Below are positions 29,421 to 41,479 of a DNA stretch of 47,770 nucleotides, piece after piece. A model generated the notes under the pieces. It saw nothing but the letters and a program-made list of their open reading frames with translations, did not search any database and was not told the DNA's origin. A program made the translations under genes and the position numbers. The DNA is from Branchiostoma floridae (lineage: Eukaryota; Chordata; Leptocardii; Amphioxiformes; Branchiostomatidae): positions 1 through 47,770 of the forward strand of contig NW_023365810.1 in the NCBI RefSeq assembly GCF_000003815.2, read 5' to 3'. Numbering within the stretch: the first letter of the stretch is position 1; each line of letters opens with the position of its first letter.

Positions 29421-31085
29421 CGGATTCCAAAATATTGCCCACGTTATATCCACAAGATACAGCTGTACATGTGCTCCAAACAAAACAAACTTCTAGACGT
29501 ATTCCAACTTTTTCTTCATCAATGGTATTAGTAAAAATATGACAACCTAGCATGTCCAAGACAAAAGGTACAAGAACACAAGTTCTACTGCAGTGCCAAG
29601 GGAAGCCGCGCGGCACAATCAATATTGACCTTTGTCTTCCTTGTACCTACCAACATAACAGACATCTTTACAATACATTTGGACCTCCTTCAGTCATTGC
29701 GACTACAAATATCCGGATAAACACACACTTTACACAACACCTCCATTTGTAATTTTTTGTCGATACGCGACGATCAAAACCTAACCTTTCACGTCCCTTG
29801 CTTGCGTCACCTATTGCATAATCCGTCCCGCTGCACAATGTGACATTCAACAAGTCAAAAGGCCAGGTCAATACCAGCCCATAAATTTTCCACGACAATT
29901 TAACACCAGAGATGATGGCTTTGGACCATAAATATTGACGGAGCGAGCTTTGAGCGCACAGACACCAGGAAGCCGGGGCTACTTTACCATATACGGAGCG
30001 CAAATCACGGCAGGAAATGTGTCGCACACACTCCAGCGCCGGCGACAACGCGGAAGTGTTTGCGTTGCAAATTTACGACGACATAAGGCAGAGATCAGGC
30101 CCCGGCTTGTGCATTAGGAACTGAATTACGTACGCCTGTAATCCCCCATAGGCTGCTTCCAGCGACTGAAAGGGTTTTTAGCCCGTGAAAAACCTACATG
30201 ACAGACAAGAGCGGCGAAACCCCGGGAGTAGCATTCAGCCCAACACGGCTTACTCCGAATTGAAAGGATTTTAAAGTGAGGGCTGGGAGCAACGGTTAGG
30301 GGCAGTTAAGGGACGCTTCTTCTGTAGGGTAATAAAATATGGACAGGATCGTCTCAGACGTTCGTGTGTGGCTTCAAAACGAAATCGCATTTATTAGTTG
30401 CAGTATGAACAAAATTCTGAATATGTAGACATTACCTAGAACACATTGAAAATATATATTTACTAAATGATACGTAAATTTGGGTGCTAAGCTTTATAAA
30501 TTTGTTACCTCGTGACCGCATCTTTGGTATCGTCTGCGTATTTTCTGACTATACCATCAAATGAAAGACTGACGGTATTGATAAGCAATGTCACATTTTG
30601 ACACCTAAGTATTTAGAGCACATTTCTCCAACTGCCCCAACCCCCCCAAGAGGCACATCCAGATTTGGCTAAAAATATTTATCTATTTGAATGAAATTAG
30701 AACTTCTGACATGCCCCCTTATCTGACAGTTTGTCCCTAAACTGGCACGTCCTTTGAAAATTCTCCGATCCCCGTGCTAGCCAACCCTGTGTATCCACAG
30801 TCCCTGCTCCGAACCACTGTACAACACCCGCCTACCATTTATATTCATTACGGAGATACCGTTCAACAAAGCCTTTTATGGTCGAGACAATCTAATAACT
30901 CAGCCCTCTGCAAAACGTCTGATTAATTGGTTTCTAATGGCAAGAAAAGCACGATAGGGTTTGGGCGTCCTTGGGAGTTGTTTAGAGGTCACCTGGGACA
31001 TTAAGACTCCATCGGTCTTGACGTTATAACTGATACATTATCCTGATAAATGCATTTACGGCCATTTGATTCATTTATATGAATA
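29421..31085. other. Gene-free stretch
   Basis: The 126-residue minus frame 29668-30048 has no motif I recognise. There is an inverted CGTACGCC/CCCCGG patch near 30120-30240. I see no exon with supported borders. Confidence 0.3.
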
Positions 31086-31905
31086 ACATACGTATACGCA
31101 GGCGCATCAATTTCGTCCATTTTCAAAAGAAAATAACAAAAACAGTTCGACCATAACCGTACAAAGCTGCTGGAAAATGATAAAAATATACGTAAACGGG
31201 AGTCTACTAATGTTATAAAATGACAAATTCACATCTACATCTACACTACCCCCAGATAACCCCATCAGAGGCAAAGTTAGAGAACGATATGACATCTAAT
31301 GTCAAAGAAGAAGAACAACAACAACATTAAAAACATTGTTCAGTATACTATACTCATCTGTAAACCTTCCTGACCAATCTTATATTGAATACAACTTTCC
31401 TGATAACCGTGTTTTGACGCAGTCTAGCATCAGTTCCCAGTGGGTGTCATCCATATAATCGATTCAACACAGCCTGAGTATCTGCATCAAATAGGCTGTA
31501 ACGTTATAGCGTTAATCTCTTCACGTTAGCTTTGTAGGCAAGCAGCGACGGTAATAAACAGAGAACGGAACAATGGTATGTACTTTGATACGGGGAGGCA
31601 GGCTGTCATACACCATAAACGAACCAATTTCGTTAGGCGTTTGCAAAGAGACGCTGTGTTACGCGACCGACCCTAACAAAAACACCTGTCGACTCTAGCC
31701 TATTTTAGGGGACTATAGATGGCAAGATGTATGCAATATTCGATCTGACATCTTTGTGATGATTCGAAGTAAAATCGTTTTTCAACATGTATGCCTCGTT
31801 TTGTTGATAAATAAAGTGAATAGAAAACATATCCAAGAACCAAGAAATCCTGTATGTTGCGTATTCGTAACTGCATCCGATGGATCACTTGGGCTATAAT
31901 CTAAA

Positions 31906-32215
31906 GGTGGGTTCACACGTGCGTAAACTATGTATTCAAGTCAGTATGAAATCCGTGTGGAATTTTTAATCGCTACCAGGCACAGGTCGCTGGAAAATAA
32001 TAGAAAGTAGACAAATATAGCCAGATACCAACATGCCAGCGGAGTTGGCTGGTCTCAAACCATACTCCTCGGCCAGCTAACCCCTTTTGCATGTCATTTG
32101 TCTATATTTGTATAATTTCTACCTTTTTTTCCGGCGACCTATGGAGCCTGGTAGAAGCTAAGAATTCCATACGGAACTCATACGGACTTCAACAACTCAC
32201 ACGTGTCAACCCACC
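31906..32215. mobile_element. 310-bp foldback transposon with CTAAA duplication
   Basis: The ends GGTGGGTTCACACGTG and, inverted, GGTGGGTTGACACGTG differ at one base in 16. The arms stay related for about 110 bases (GTATGA..TCCGT.TGGAATT, CTACCAGGC, AGGTCGC(T/C)GGAAAA, AGACAAATATAG). Direct CTAAA repeats flank the element (31901-31905, 32216-32220). Reading the boundary one base outward gives a TAA duplication, which would suit PIF/Harbinger better. No transposase. Confidence 0.85.
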
Positions 32216-32220
32216 CTAAA

Positions 32221-33190
32221 TACAGCTTAAAACAAAAAGGACCCCTACCTACGAATCCTATCTTTCTCAAGACCGTATGTTGGAACACAACATTTTCTTG
32301 TGTACATAGCCTTGAGTGCAAATATTTTTTAGGGTTTTATCACAACAATAGCTGACATGAACATATCAACCTTGGAATACAAAATTTCCTCGAAATCATG
32401 TTAGGTAGCTCTTTTGCTGCATGGGTGGGTCAAAGTGTGTCCTGATGATTACATTTTTATTCTAATTTCAGGTAAAATTGGACGGTGACTCGACAACCGC
32501 CACATCAAGTAAAGTCGGCCTAACAAAGAAGTGACAGCTGATTAAAGCTGACATGTAGCAGGCGCCCCTGTAACGGTACTCCACGGCTGCGTGGGGGAAA
32601 GATTGTGGTTTGGAGCACCCTCGAGTGTCAATACAAGATCTCAAACGTAATTTTCATACTAGAGTGTTTTCGGCTTGACCTAATAAGAATTCTATTTGTG
32701 CCACTCGCCTGAGTTACTAGACCTAATATACATACACTTCACTATTGTCGCTTTTATGATAAATGCATGAAATAATAGCTTTATAAACACTTTATTAACA
32801 CTTTATGAAAATATTATGTAAATCTTTTCCCCGCTAGTTAGGGAGGACAAGGTATCTGCTTAGTGTAAAGTAAATAGGCACTTTAATGAAATTTAATATC
32901 GATTCATTCTTGTCACAAATGCACACACGGCTAACTCGTCGCCAACTAGAAATTATGCTTTGCCTAGATCTATAAATTTATGTTGGCTCTCAACATCCTT
33001 TGGCTACATCCTGGGCACTGAGTTACCACGGTGATGCTCTCATCCGGGATACTCGGTCGCCATGGTGATGCTCTAGAAACATGCGTCAGTAGTTGAAGTG
33101 TTTTTGAGTCCGGTCATTTTCTGGATTTTAAAGAAAACACAAAGATGAACTTATAGACATTAGACGTTTCACTGGTGGCGTCTCGTAGAC
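32221..33190. other. Gene-free stretch
   Basis: AT-rich with no recognised feature. The CATGGTGATGCTCT motif repeats twice near 33030-33070. Confidence 0.4.
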
Positions 33191-33194
33191 GTAC

Positions 33195-33460
33195 AATAAA
33201 GGTAGGATTTTGTTTCAAATCACAGGGGTCCTGGGTTCTAGTCCCCTCATATGCTCAGATAGACGTTGCGTCACTGGAATTTCCTCACTTCACTCAGGCA
33301 AAAACGAGTACCTAGCTTCGGCTAGGGGATTCCCTCGGATAGGAAGTTAAATGGAGGTCCCATGTTTGAACAGGGGCACACCTCGAGCACGTAAGAGAAC
33401 CCAACACACGAAAAGAGTAGGGGTCCTTCCCGTTGAGAGTGGACGCATACTGCCAGCAAA
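33195..33460 (+). mobile_element. SINE-like element (family G), copy 2
   Basis: GGGTCCTGGGTTCTAGTCCC is B-box-like. The body has ACCTAGCTTCGGCTAGGGGA, GGAGGTCCCATGTTTGA, CACCTCGAGCACGTAAGAGA, CCCAACACACGAAAAGAGTA and GGGGTCC. Partial relatives are at 16897-16960, 26695-26830 and 36392-36430, and an inverted one at 40860-40960. Confidence 0.65.
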
Positions 33461-34440
33461 ACGCAGCAGCTTTGGAGACTTGAGGTAGAGGTTGGATAAA
33501 TAATCTTAAGTTTATGGCTCATCAGATTTGAAGCTTGCAATTGCATAAACCATCTTGAGTCAATTATGTGGACGACATCCCCTGAGAAATCCACAGCTGA
33601 AGCAAGTGTGCAAACTCAAAAGTTCAATTCATTATGTAATTTATGAAATATAAGGCATATATTATTTCCATGTGTACTACATGTACAGAATGCTCCCAAG
33701 TCAGGCCCAGACTGAGTTAATATTGACTCCTAGTGCACTAGTACTCCAAGTCGATTCTTCAACGCGCGTGCAAAGCTTTGTTGGCTGTTTGCACTCACGT
33801 AATTATGACGTAAGTATTGTCCGCAATAATAGATGGTTTAACTTTAAATCAGCCTCGATTATGAAGTCACCGGTGAAGATTCATATACAATTCGAGGTAG
33901 AGCTGTTAGTAGTTTAAAAAGATGATCGGCAAAAAATTTAATCACCTCTTTCTTTGGCCGAACGAAGTTTAAACGAAGACGAAAGTGGTCCAAAATTCAA
34001 TTTTATCAATTCCTGGAACATGATATTTGTTGGCCCACAAATAAAAGATTATAAAGAAGTAGCCGTAGGTTTCCTCTTAGACAATTACGTCAATGCATCA
34101 ACCAACGCTAACAACTTCATTTTAAAAGGTAATCACTTTCCTTCCCACTCCACGCTTTGTATGCATCGCACTGCTGTTTGATACGGATGTAATCAGACAT
34201 ACCGCCGCGGCACGCTTTCATCTTCAGTTACTCTTCATCCTAACCTGTGATCCCGTTACCATGGCAACCATTAGTGCAGAATAGAACCATTGAATCTGTT
34301 TCTTCTTTCGATTCCAGGAAAGCGCCTACAAAAGGACGAACCGGGGATGATATAGGGAAAGGTTAGGTTTGAATTGGAGATGTTTTTGTGGATTGATTGC
34401 TTCTTTCTCTCTTTCTAAAGTTGACGTTTGTAACTCTTTG
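33461..34440. other. Gene-free stretch
   Basis: Short frames at 33672-33917 and 33954-34181 show nothing recognisable. Confidence 0.35.
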
Positions 34441-34559
34441 TACCTGCACTATCCCCCAGGACATAACTGTAAGGCTATGTTGATTTGATTTATATACATG
34501 GCATCCTCTGGGAACCCCAAAATTGATGGAACAAAAGCTGCCTTCAGTATGAAATCTGA

Positions 34560-34870
34560 GTAGTCAGAAAGGTTGAAGAAATGACTGATCACACAGAGTA
34601 TGGTATATCAAACACTAGAGTTTCATTTTTGTTCTTTCACATCTTCTTTGATGTTGACATTTACTTTGTCATTCTATGACATTAGTATCAATTTCAGCAA
34701 TTTAAAGTGGTGACATATTAATGCTAATTTTACCACTGCTTTTTACGACTTACAGTGTTTTTCAAAACTTATTTTTATTTTTGGAAACGGCCGAAAAAAA
34801 TTGATGCGGATGTCATCCATATTATGAAATCGGCGTGGCCCAAAGGAGTGCACTTTCACTGCGTGAGGTA
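34560..34870 (+). repeat. Dispersed about 300-bp repeat (family F), copy 2
   Basis: See the landmarks shared with 25735-26030: TTCATTTTTGTTCTTTCACA, TCTTCTTTGATG, TTCTATGACATTAGTATCAA, TTATTTTTATTTTTGGAAAC and GATGTCATCCATATTATGAA. The copies are opposite in orientation. Confidence 0.65.
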
Positions 34871-34879
34871 CCCTGGCTA

Positions 34880-37200
34880 AATAAAGAACACAGAAACAAC
34901 TAGAAAGGTGACATTTGCAAGCAAATATATAATGTTTACCTTCACATGTTGTAGTCTAAAAACGGCTACTGTAACAGTTACGTTTATCCTTATTTCAACA
35001 CATTTCTAAATTTAGTAACCTGAGCCCGTCTACCTCTGTACTATGCTATTTGCTACATTATGTAACCAAACACCACAGGGTGTCTGCTACTTTACGGGTA
35101 ACCTTGGTGACAGCCGTCTGGTCCAGGTCGTTGACCTTATTTGTTCGGAGAAGAAAAGCAAACAGAGCAAAAACAATTGTTTACCCCCCGTGAAGTAAAT
35201 AAATATACAAATCGATGGAGGGATGGATCGATGCCCAACCGTCGGCCAATCAGATACACTTCTCAAGTTCTTAGAAGGAAACTTACTAGCCAATGACGTC
35301 GCTTCTTGACCGAATACGGCATCGTGATTGGCTAGTGGTGACATGCGAGGATGAGTTTTGTACTGGAAGCGTGGTACTCCTCAAACACGGATCATGGTGA
35401 GTCCGGCTTACGTAGTGTGCTCTGAATGACTTCAACCCATAACAGAATGTAGCCAATCCAGAGTCAGATCCAAAGAGACAACGGCCTGAATTTGAACCCA
35501 TGAACAAGTGTTCATAAAACCCAAACGACGTCAAAAACAACATCACCAACATACGTGATCATACAGTAACATACGGGGTAACATATGTGGTCTTTTTTGG
35601 GGCTGCGAAGCACATCTTTTGAATAAAGTATGTTGTATTGTATGTTGTATCCAATACAAAGGCGATTTTATCCCAGAGTTGACAAGGCAAAATTAATCCC
35701 TTATGCAAACTGCTTCGCGATCCATCCAGGCGCACAGAATTGTTCGTCCTTATGGGTCATAGTGCATGACAATAAACAGACAACAACAGATAACACATAA
35801 AAGCACCACGAATGCAGTGTGCAGTAGCGAAACGCAACACTGTGAAGTAGAAATTGAGCTGAAGTATTAGGTAAACGCGAGCTTGTACAGTGAAACAGGC
35901 TCACGGATTACCGTTAACAGCGAAATGATGGAAACAATCTTTGCTAACCCAGAGTTAACGAGGCGTATTTAGTGTAGATCGGCTCACCGCATGCTTTCTC
36001 TCTCTCCGCTAAAAGCCTTTAAACTCAGACGTGTCGGCATGATTAACAAACAAGTCGCTGTACAGAAAATGAATGAACGATTCAATTCATGGTGACACCA
36101 CCTCAGTTCTCTAACTGTGACGTAACACGTGAAATAGTTAAACCTTACACTCCAAGCAGAGGCAGTCCGGCTGTTTTTTTTTTTACATGTTTTATGCGTT
36201 TTTGTCAGGCTTTCTATTTTGTACTGTTTTCCCCATGTCCGCCAGCTAAAGCCGACCCTCTGCTTGGAGAGAAAACCGATCCCTGATTTCCATGTGTAAT
36301 ATTTGTTAATTAATTCACTGTAATTGCACGTACAAATTGTAACATCTAGCTTTAAAGACAAGGCTTTTGGATAGTGTTAACCTAAACAGACCTCGAGCAT
36401 GAGAACCCAACACACGAAAAAATAGTATAGGAAGCTATGTATATCCTTTTACTGTAAATTCTAAACAAGGCAAGTTGTCAAATTTGTAACACAATGCATT
36501 ACGAGCTCTACTTATCAACTTCTTTGAGGGTTCACAATCAAGTTTTAGTATGTATAAATTCAGCTTGGATAAAACACGTGTATAAGTAACGGTATTGCAA
36601 TCATGAGGCAGCAACGTTTCAATATATTTTGTTGGGATAAGTCCAACTTCTCATACGTTATGAATCACTGTTCAAATCAGTTGTCATAATGACTTCCATC
36701 AACACAAATGAACTTTCAAACTCTTTCACTTCCTGCCCTGTCGTAGATTTGCCTTTCCCAGTGACCCAAACAGTTGTAATCAGTTATTTATAGCCAGCGT
36801 CGCGCCGGGACTGTTTAGAATGCTGCAGGGGATGGTTTGATAAGTAATCTTCCGCAGTCCCGACAGGCAATCTTCCCCTGTAATCTGGGACCGAGAGGAG
36901 GTTATCCGCACCGACGTGTCCTGGGTACGAGAATACGTGACCTAATGATACCCAAACGTTTCTTGAAAGCTGAGAGACGCTGTCTTCTTCCACTTTCAGA
37001 TGAAGTATGTTTCATTTGAGAAAATAATCATGATACGAAGCGTTTTGTTTTCACATTGATGGAAACAAACGAAAACAGTTTTTCACCACCTCCTGCAGCT
37101 GGGTGCCTATAATTATGTCATTAATCCAAAATCCTCATGTAGTCCAAAAGTCTTTTCTTCAGCTCGTGAGTCGGCAATGGGTTGTCATTCACAGAGTCTA
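34880..37200. other. Gene-free stretch with a small SINE scrap
   Basis: Only ACCTCGAGCATGAGAACCCA at 36391 (family G scrap) is recognised. The 69-residue minus frame 36784-36993 looks moderately protein-like but has no motif and overlaps an open plus frame. CAATACAAAGG and TGTATTGTATGTTGTATCC near 35625-35655 are small direct repeats. Confidence 0.35.
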
Positions 37201-37204
37201 GGGC

Positions 37205-37345
37205 ACAGTATTTGAAAGTGGAGCCCATCCGTCTCATTTCAGCACCTTGTACCTGCCCAACCGAAGTTGGGTACCAATTTTCACCCCTGAGTTAAGTGAG
37301 AAAGTTGTGTTATGTACTTTCGTACCTACATGTGTAACTCAAGAG
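37205..37345 (-). mobile_element. SINE fragment (family C), copy 2
   Basis: GGAGCCCATCCGTCTC, CACCTTGTACCTGCCCAACC and GAAGTTGGGTACC match 7315-7380. Confidence 0.5.
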
Positions 37346-37485
37346 CCTTCTGATGGATTTCTTTGAATGTTACATGATCGGTAGTTCTTGGAGGTATTGC
37401 AGCATTACAGGACGAAACCCCTTTCTTAAACGTAATGTGGTATTATCCATAGACAGCTGGTTTTCCCTGAGATGCTGATTAATGA

Positions 37486-37785
37486 TACTTACAGTTAAGA
37501 AAAGTTAAAGTTGCCCGTAAATCTGTAACAGATGCTTAGGGGTGGCGCCCATCTCCATTTCTGTAGCCCCTGGGCCACACATTTGTGCAAGCTAGTACAG
37601 CAGGGGACTAGTCCTCTGGTAATGACGTGTGTTTTACTCCCATACTCTTCCTCTAGTGCTGAGTGCTAAGTAGAGAAAGCAGCATGTCTTCATGTATCAT
37701 TTAAAAAAAAGTCTTTGGTATGATCGAACTCACGACCTACCGAATGCAAAGCGAATACTTTACCCACTCGGCCATTGCACCGGTT
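37486..37785 (-). mobile_element. tRNA-derived SINE (family E), copy 2
   Basis: The minus strand begins CGGTGCAATGGCCGAGTGGG, where TGGCCGAGTGG is a canonical polymerase III A box (TRGCNNAGTGG). CGCTTTGCATTCGGTAGGTC and GAGTTCGATCATACC (B-box position) follow. The body GGGCCACACATTTGTGCAAG..CCATCTCC matches 24226-24514. Confidence 0.8.
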
Positions 37786-37820
37786 GACAGTAGTATGAGT
37801 AAACAAAAGTATGAATGACT

Positions 37821-38117
37821 TTCTTATCCATGCGTTCGCCCGACGGACCGTTATCAAGTTTCTAGGTGTAACATTCGTGACACGGAACCTTATTACCCAA
37901 CTTCCTGTAGTTCTCTGTTCTTCAACTTTTCCCTCGAGGCAACCACAGGAATTTGCCTACATCCTATATTCTACCAACCTGATGAAATTTATTTATATTT
38001 TTGGAAGTATATAACAATTTCTTATCCATGCTTTCGCCCTACGGACCGTTATCAAGTTTCTAGGTGTAACATTCGTGACCTGATTACCCGACTTCTTGTA
38101 GTTCTCTGTTCTTCAAC
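37821..38117. repeat. Direct repeats flanking a Penelope-like segment
   Basis: Copy 1 (37821-37928) and copy 2 (38018-38117) share CTTATCCATGC(G/T)TTCGCCC, GACCGTTATCAAGTTTCTAG, GTGTAACATTCGTGAC and GTAGTTCTCTGTTCTTCAAC. Between them lies ACAGGAATTTGCCTACATCC, then TTCTACCAACCTGATGAAAT, related to the foldback at 5220-5387. The arrangement resembles an insertion between, or a tandem terminal-repeat structure of, a Penelope-like element. Confidence 0.65.
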
Positions 38118-38119
38118 GT

Positions 38120-40320
38120 TTACCCCGAAGCGGCGACTGAAACCTGACTTGATTTTGATCCAGAGACTTTATCAAAGCCCGACTCTTTCCGACCCTCCGG
38201 GCGAAGTCTCCATTAATAATGATGAGAAGGCACCTTTTCCGTGCGCCACCTGTCACTGGGTATTTACTCAATGAGATTAGACTACGGCAAGTAAATTCTA
38301 TGGATGTCATTCTTTGCAGACTCACTATCTGATGTGAGAAGCGCAAAAAGAAGATGGACACTACACAACTTGAAACGAGAAACCGTTGTCGTTGCAACAC
38401 AAATTAAGACGACAAAAAGGTCACTGCCAACAGGTAAATTCAAGAGTTGCAGAAAGTCACTAGTTTGGCAGCCACCTCTAACTAAGGAGGTTAACTTATA
38501 TCTCTTTACTGGTGTCATTTCTACAACTACACTTTTGGCTTTCTGATGCAAAAGGAGATGGAAGGAGAGGGATGGGATCCGCCTTCCAAAATCGTGCCCT
38601 AGACACAACTCCAATTGATACCAAGCCATCGCCCCTACAGCCTCAAAAAAGCTATAGGACTGCCTTTATCTCCTTTGTTGATGTGGCACTGTTGAAATAA
38701 GTTGCGAACTTGAGTGAAGAGAGGGAACGAATTTTTGTGTTCGAGATTAGTAAAAAAATTGACGGGATGTAATTAATAGGATCTACTTGATATGGCCCCA
38801 AATGACAGACCGCTAAAGCTACGAGAGAAACAAGAAGTTTGGTTGCCATGGTGACGAAATAACAATCTGCAGCAGCTGGAAGTTGTGTGCGGATGCGTTT
38901 CCATGGGAACTTCAAATGTTAGGCGGAAATTATATTTTCATTTTGTCAAGGACGCCTGGTATTACATTCGAGGCGCAAGGAACATGGTGTGTCTTTCAAG
39001 CTTGAAGAGTCTGAAGGTCTCAGGCTTCCGTGAAATAATTAAAGTTTCACACATCAGTCATTTGCAGATATTGTAAAGGATTATTTTGCATGGGTTCATT
39101 GGTCACTTTCTGGAAATCCATAAAAATACTACCATATGGAAATTATATAACTACGATTATATAAACAAAGGATACAAAACAAAACCTCCCCGTAAATTTG
39201 TAGCCTCTCCCGTTGACCCCATGACCTGGAAAGTCTGTCCTGTCTGATAAACGACTAGTTCTGCTAACTCTGAGCTCTTCCTTCTGTCTGTTACGTCGAC
39301 ATCTCACTACTCACTTCCTGCATCTCTATATTGTATTCAAATAATCTCCGAGCAGGGGTTAGGCTCCGCCTTTTTTTTGACGTTTTTTAGTCTTTTTTAT
39401 CGGGCTTTCTATTTTGTAAACTTTCTTCATGTCTTGTTGCGAGTAGCAATATATATGTATGTATTAATTTCCTCCTATGCAAGTCCATTCAGACCAATAT
39501 TGTCTTTGGCCAATCGTTTCATAAATAATGTACATGATGTTCACGTATCCAGCCCATCTGGTTCATTACAATGAAGAAGGCATAATTCAACATGGACCAA
39601 CCCCAATGGTACTCAGGTATTGTATCAGTACCGTCAGAAACTTCGTAAGGATCTTCGGCCCAAAACACCTGCTTTATGTCCGAAAATTACCATGAATCAA
39701 AGGAAAGGTTGATTCAGGGATTATAGAACATATGGACCTATATATACCTGCTGATGTAAATCCTCACAATCACCCTTACAGTCGTGATAACCGTACATCT
39801 GGTGGAGGGGATAAAGGTGATGGTGTGGAGCATAGGGAGTGGGCAGGTGCAGCAAGGCTTAGCGAACAATTATACCCTGCAATTAAACTGCACAGGTATT
39901 GGGGTAGGAAAGATGCTGTCTCTGATTACGGTCTATTAAGAAATTAGGGATCCGTAGGTAGCGATTCTCTGTTTCTTTTTTTTAGGTTTTCGCAGAATGA
40001 TTTTTGCAGAATGGATGATTAATGCTAATACGTAAACATTTATTTATTCATGCAAGAAGCGCATCATCATAGAAGCTCATCTGTGTTGGTAGTAATCATA
40101 GTACAATGCTATTTTGATCCGTGTATACCTTTGTGTTGGAAGAAAGTTAAGCATTATACAATGTACTTGAACCAGGCACTGGTACTTTCCACATCGTATT
40201 GTTCATGTATTGATACAGTTATTCATTGTGCCAGAGCAAGTGCATTAACAAACTTGACAAAGTTTACCACACATATTTACATCTAACATCATCTTTAATC
40301 TGATGTCAAATACAGTAGCC
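38120..40320. other. Gene-free stretch
   Basis: Overlapping open frames on both strands at 38282-38629 are AT-neutral chance frames. The plus frame 39732-39947 has no motif. I see no repeat except a poly-T run at 39371. Confidence 0.3.
40060..40145. repeat. Mosaic relative of 12706-12780
   Basis: GCTCATCTGTGTTGGTAGTA and TCATAGTACAATGCT match 12706-12740 in the same orientation. The following TTTTGATCCGTGTATACCTT matches 12760-12780 in the opposite orientation. Confidence 0.5.
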
Positions 40321-40649
40321 TGTTTTGGATCTTATCCAGATACAGAATCTGGTGTGTTACGCCGGAGGGCGGCTATACCGGTTACACAGAGACAGATATA
40401 CATATAGATGCGCTAGCATCTCACTTATCACCAAGATAGTGAAAGACGCTTATTACACAAGGCGCGAGCTGGGAGGATTGTGGACGCTTTTCTATCAACG
40501 GTGTTGTTCCGTTCATTGGAGCGCAAAGAACAGAACTATAAGCCGCTGACAGCCCAGAAGGGGGATCAGTACACGTGGTTAATACTTCAAAGTCACGGTC
40601 AAATCCACACATCTCTCCACTTCAGCACCCTGGGGCCGGATTACGTGAG

Positions 40650-40965
40650 AGAGTTCACAAAACAATGGAATATCTGAATATAGGCATCGCTAGTATTGGC
40701 CTAGGAGGTAACGTTCTAAAGGTCGTTCGCCCTGCATTCGGAAGGTTGTGGGTTCAAAAACCTTGGAAGAGGGATACCAAAGACTTTTGAAAATGTTCCA
40801 TGCTGCTTTCTCTGTTAAGCAACTTATGACGACTAACTGCATATCCAAGCTGATTTATCTGATCTCCTCCCATCGGAAAGGAACCCTTTTCTTTTCGACG
40901 AGTGTTGTGGGTTCTTTTACGTGCTCGAGGTGTGGCTCTCCTCAAACACGTTTAACGCCCTGTCC
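40650..40965. mobile_element. SINE-like sequences (tRNA-like start on plus, family G tail on minus)
   Basis: GGTCGTTCGCCCTGCATTCG and GGTTGTGGGTTCAAAAACC (40710-40764) resemble the tRNA part of a SINE on plus. GAACCCTTTTCTTTTCGACG and TGGGTTCTTTTACGTGCTCG (40880-40925) are the inverse of the family G body. The two halves point in opposite directions. Confidence 0.5.
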
Positions 40966-41440
40966 GATGGATGTTGCAAAGTTAGATACTTATTGCATAG
41001 GAGATTTTTTCAACTTTTTTTTTCTTTTTTACATCCATTAAAATACTAATTTTTACATCCATTTGGCCACACCAATTTATTTCTTTGGTTAACGGATTCG
41101 CCGCTTCGTTTTTTTGCCGAATAGAAATAAAAATTAAAAAAAAAACTTAAAAATGCCCCGCAACAGAGCTCACTCAAAAACAGGCAATGTGTAGTGAAAT
41201 TTGCTGCAGTTCACGCAAATTTTAACAGGTGGCGTCTAGATCTGCTGCAGTTCAGGCACATATGTGAATCTCTCCATGCGCCAATATCAGGTTTAGTTAC
41301 TCTGTTCTATTTATATGACATTCTAATAACTAGAAAAAAACGTTCACACACGCAAACATTGGCAAAATGCCAGCTTTTTTAAAAGCACTTGTTTTTACAT
41401 GAGTCGAGTGAGGAAATTGGCACAAATTGGAAGAGTTTGC

Positions 41441-41475
41441 AACAAACAAACAAACAAACAAACACACAAACAAAC
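41441..41475. repeat. (CAAA)n microsatellite
   Basis: About eight CAAA units with one CACA variant. Possibly a retroelement tail. Confidence 0.88.
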
Positions 41476-41479
41476 GGAT

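Noticed and set aside
29668-30048. 126-residue minus frame
   Set aside because: It has no recognisable motif, overlaps plus-strand open frames, and lies next to CpG-rich repeat debris.
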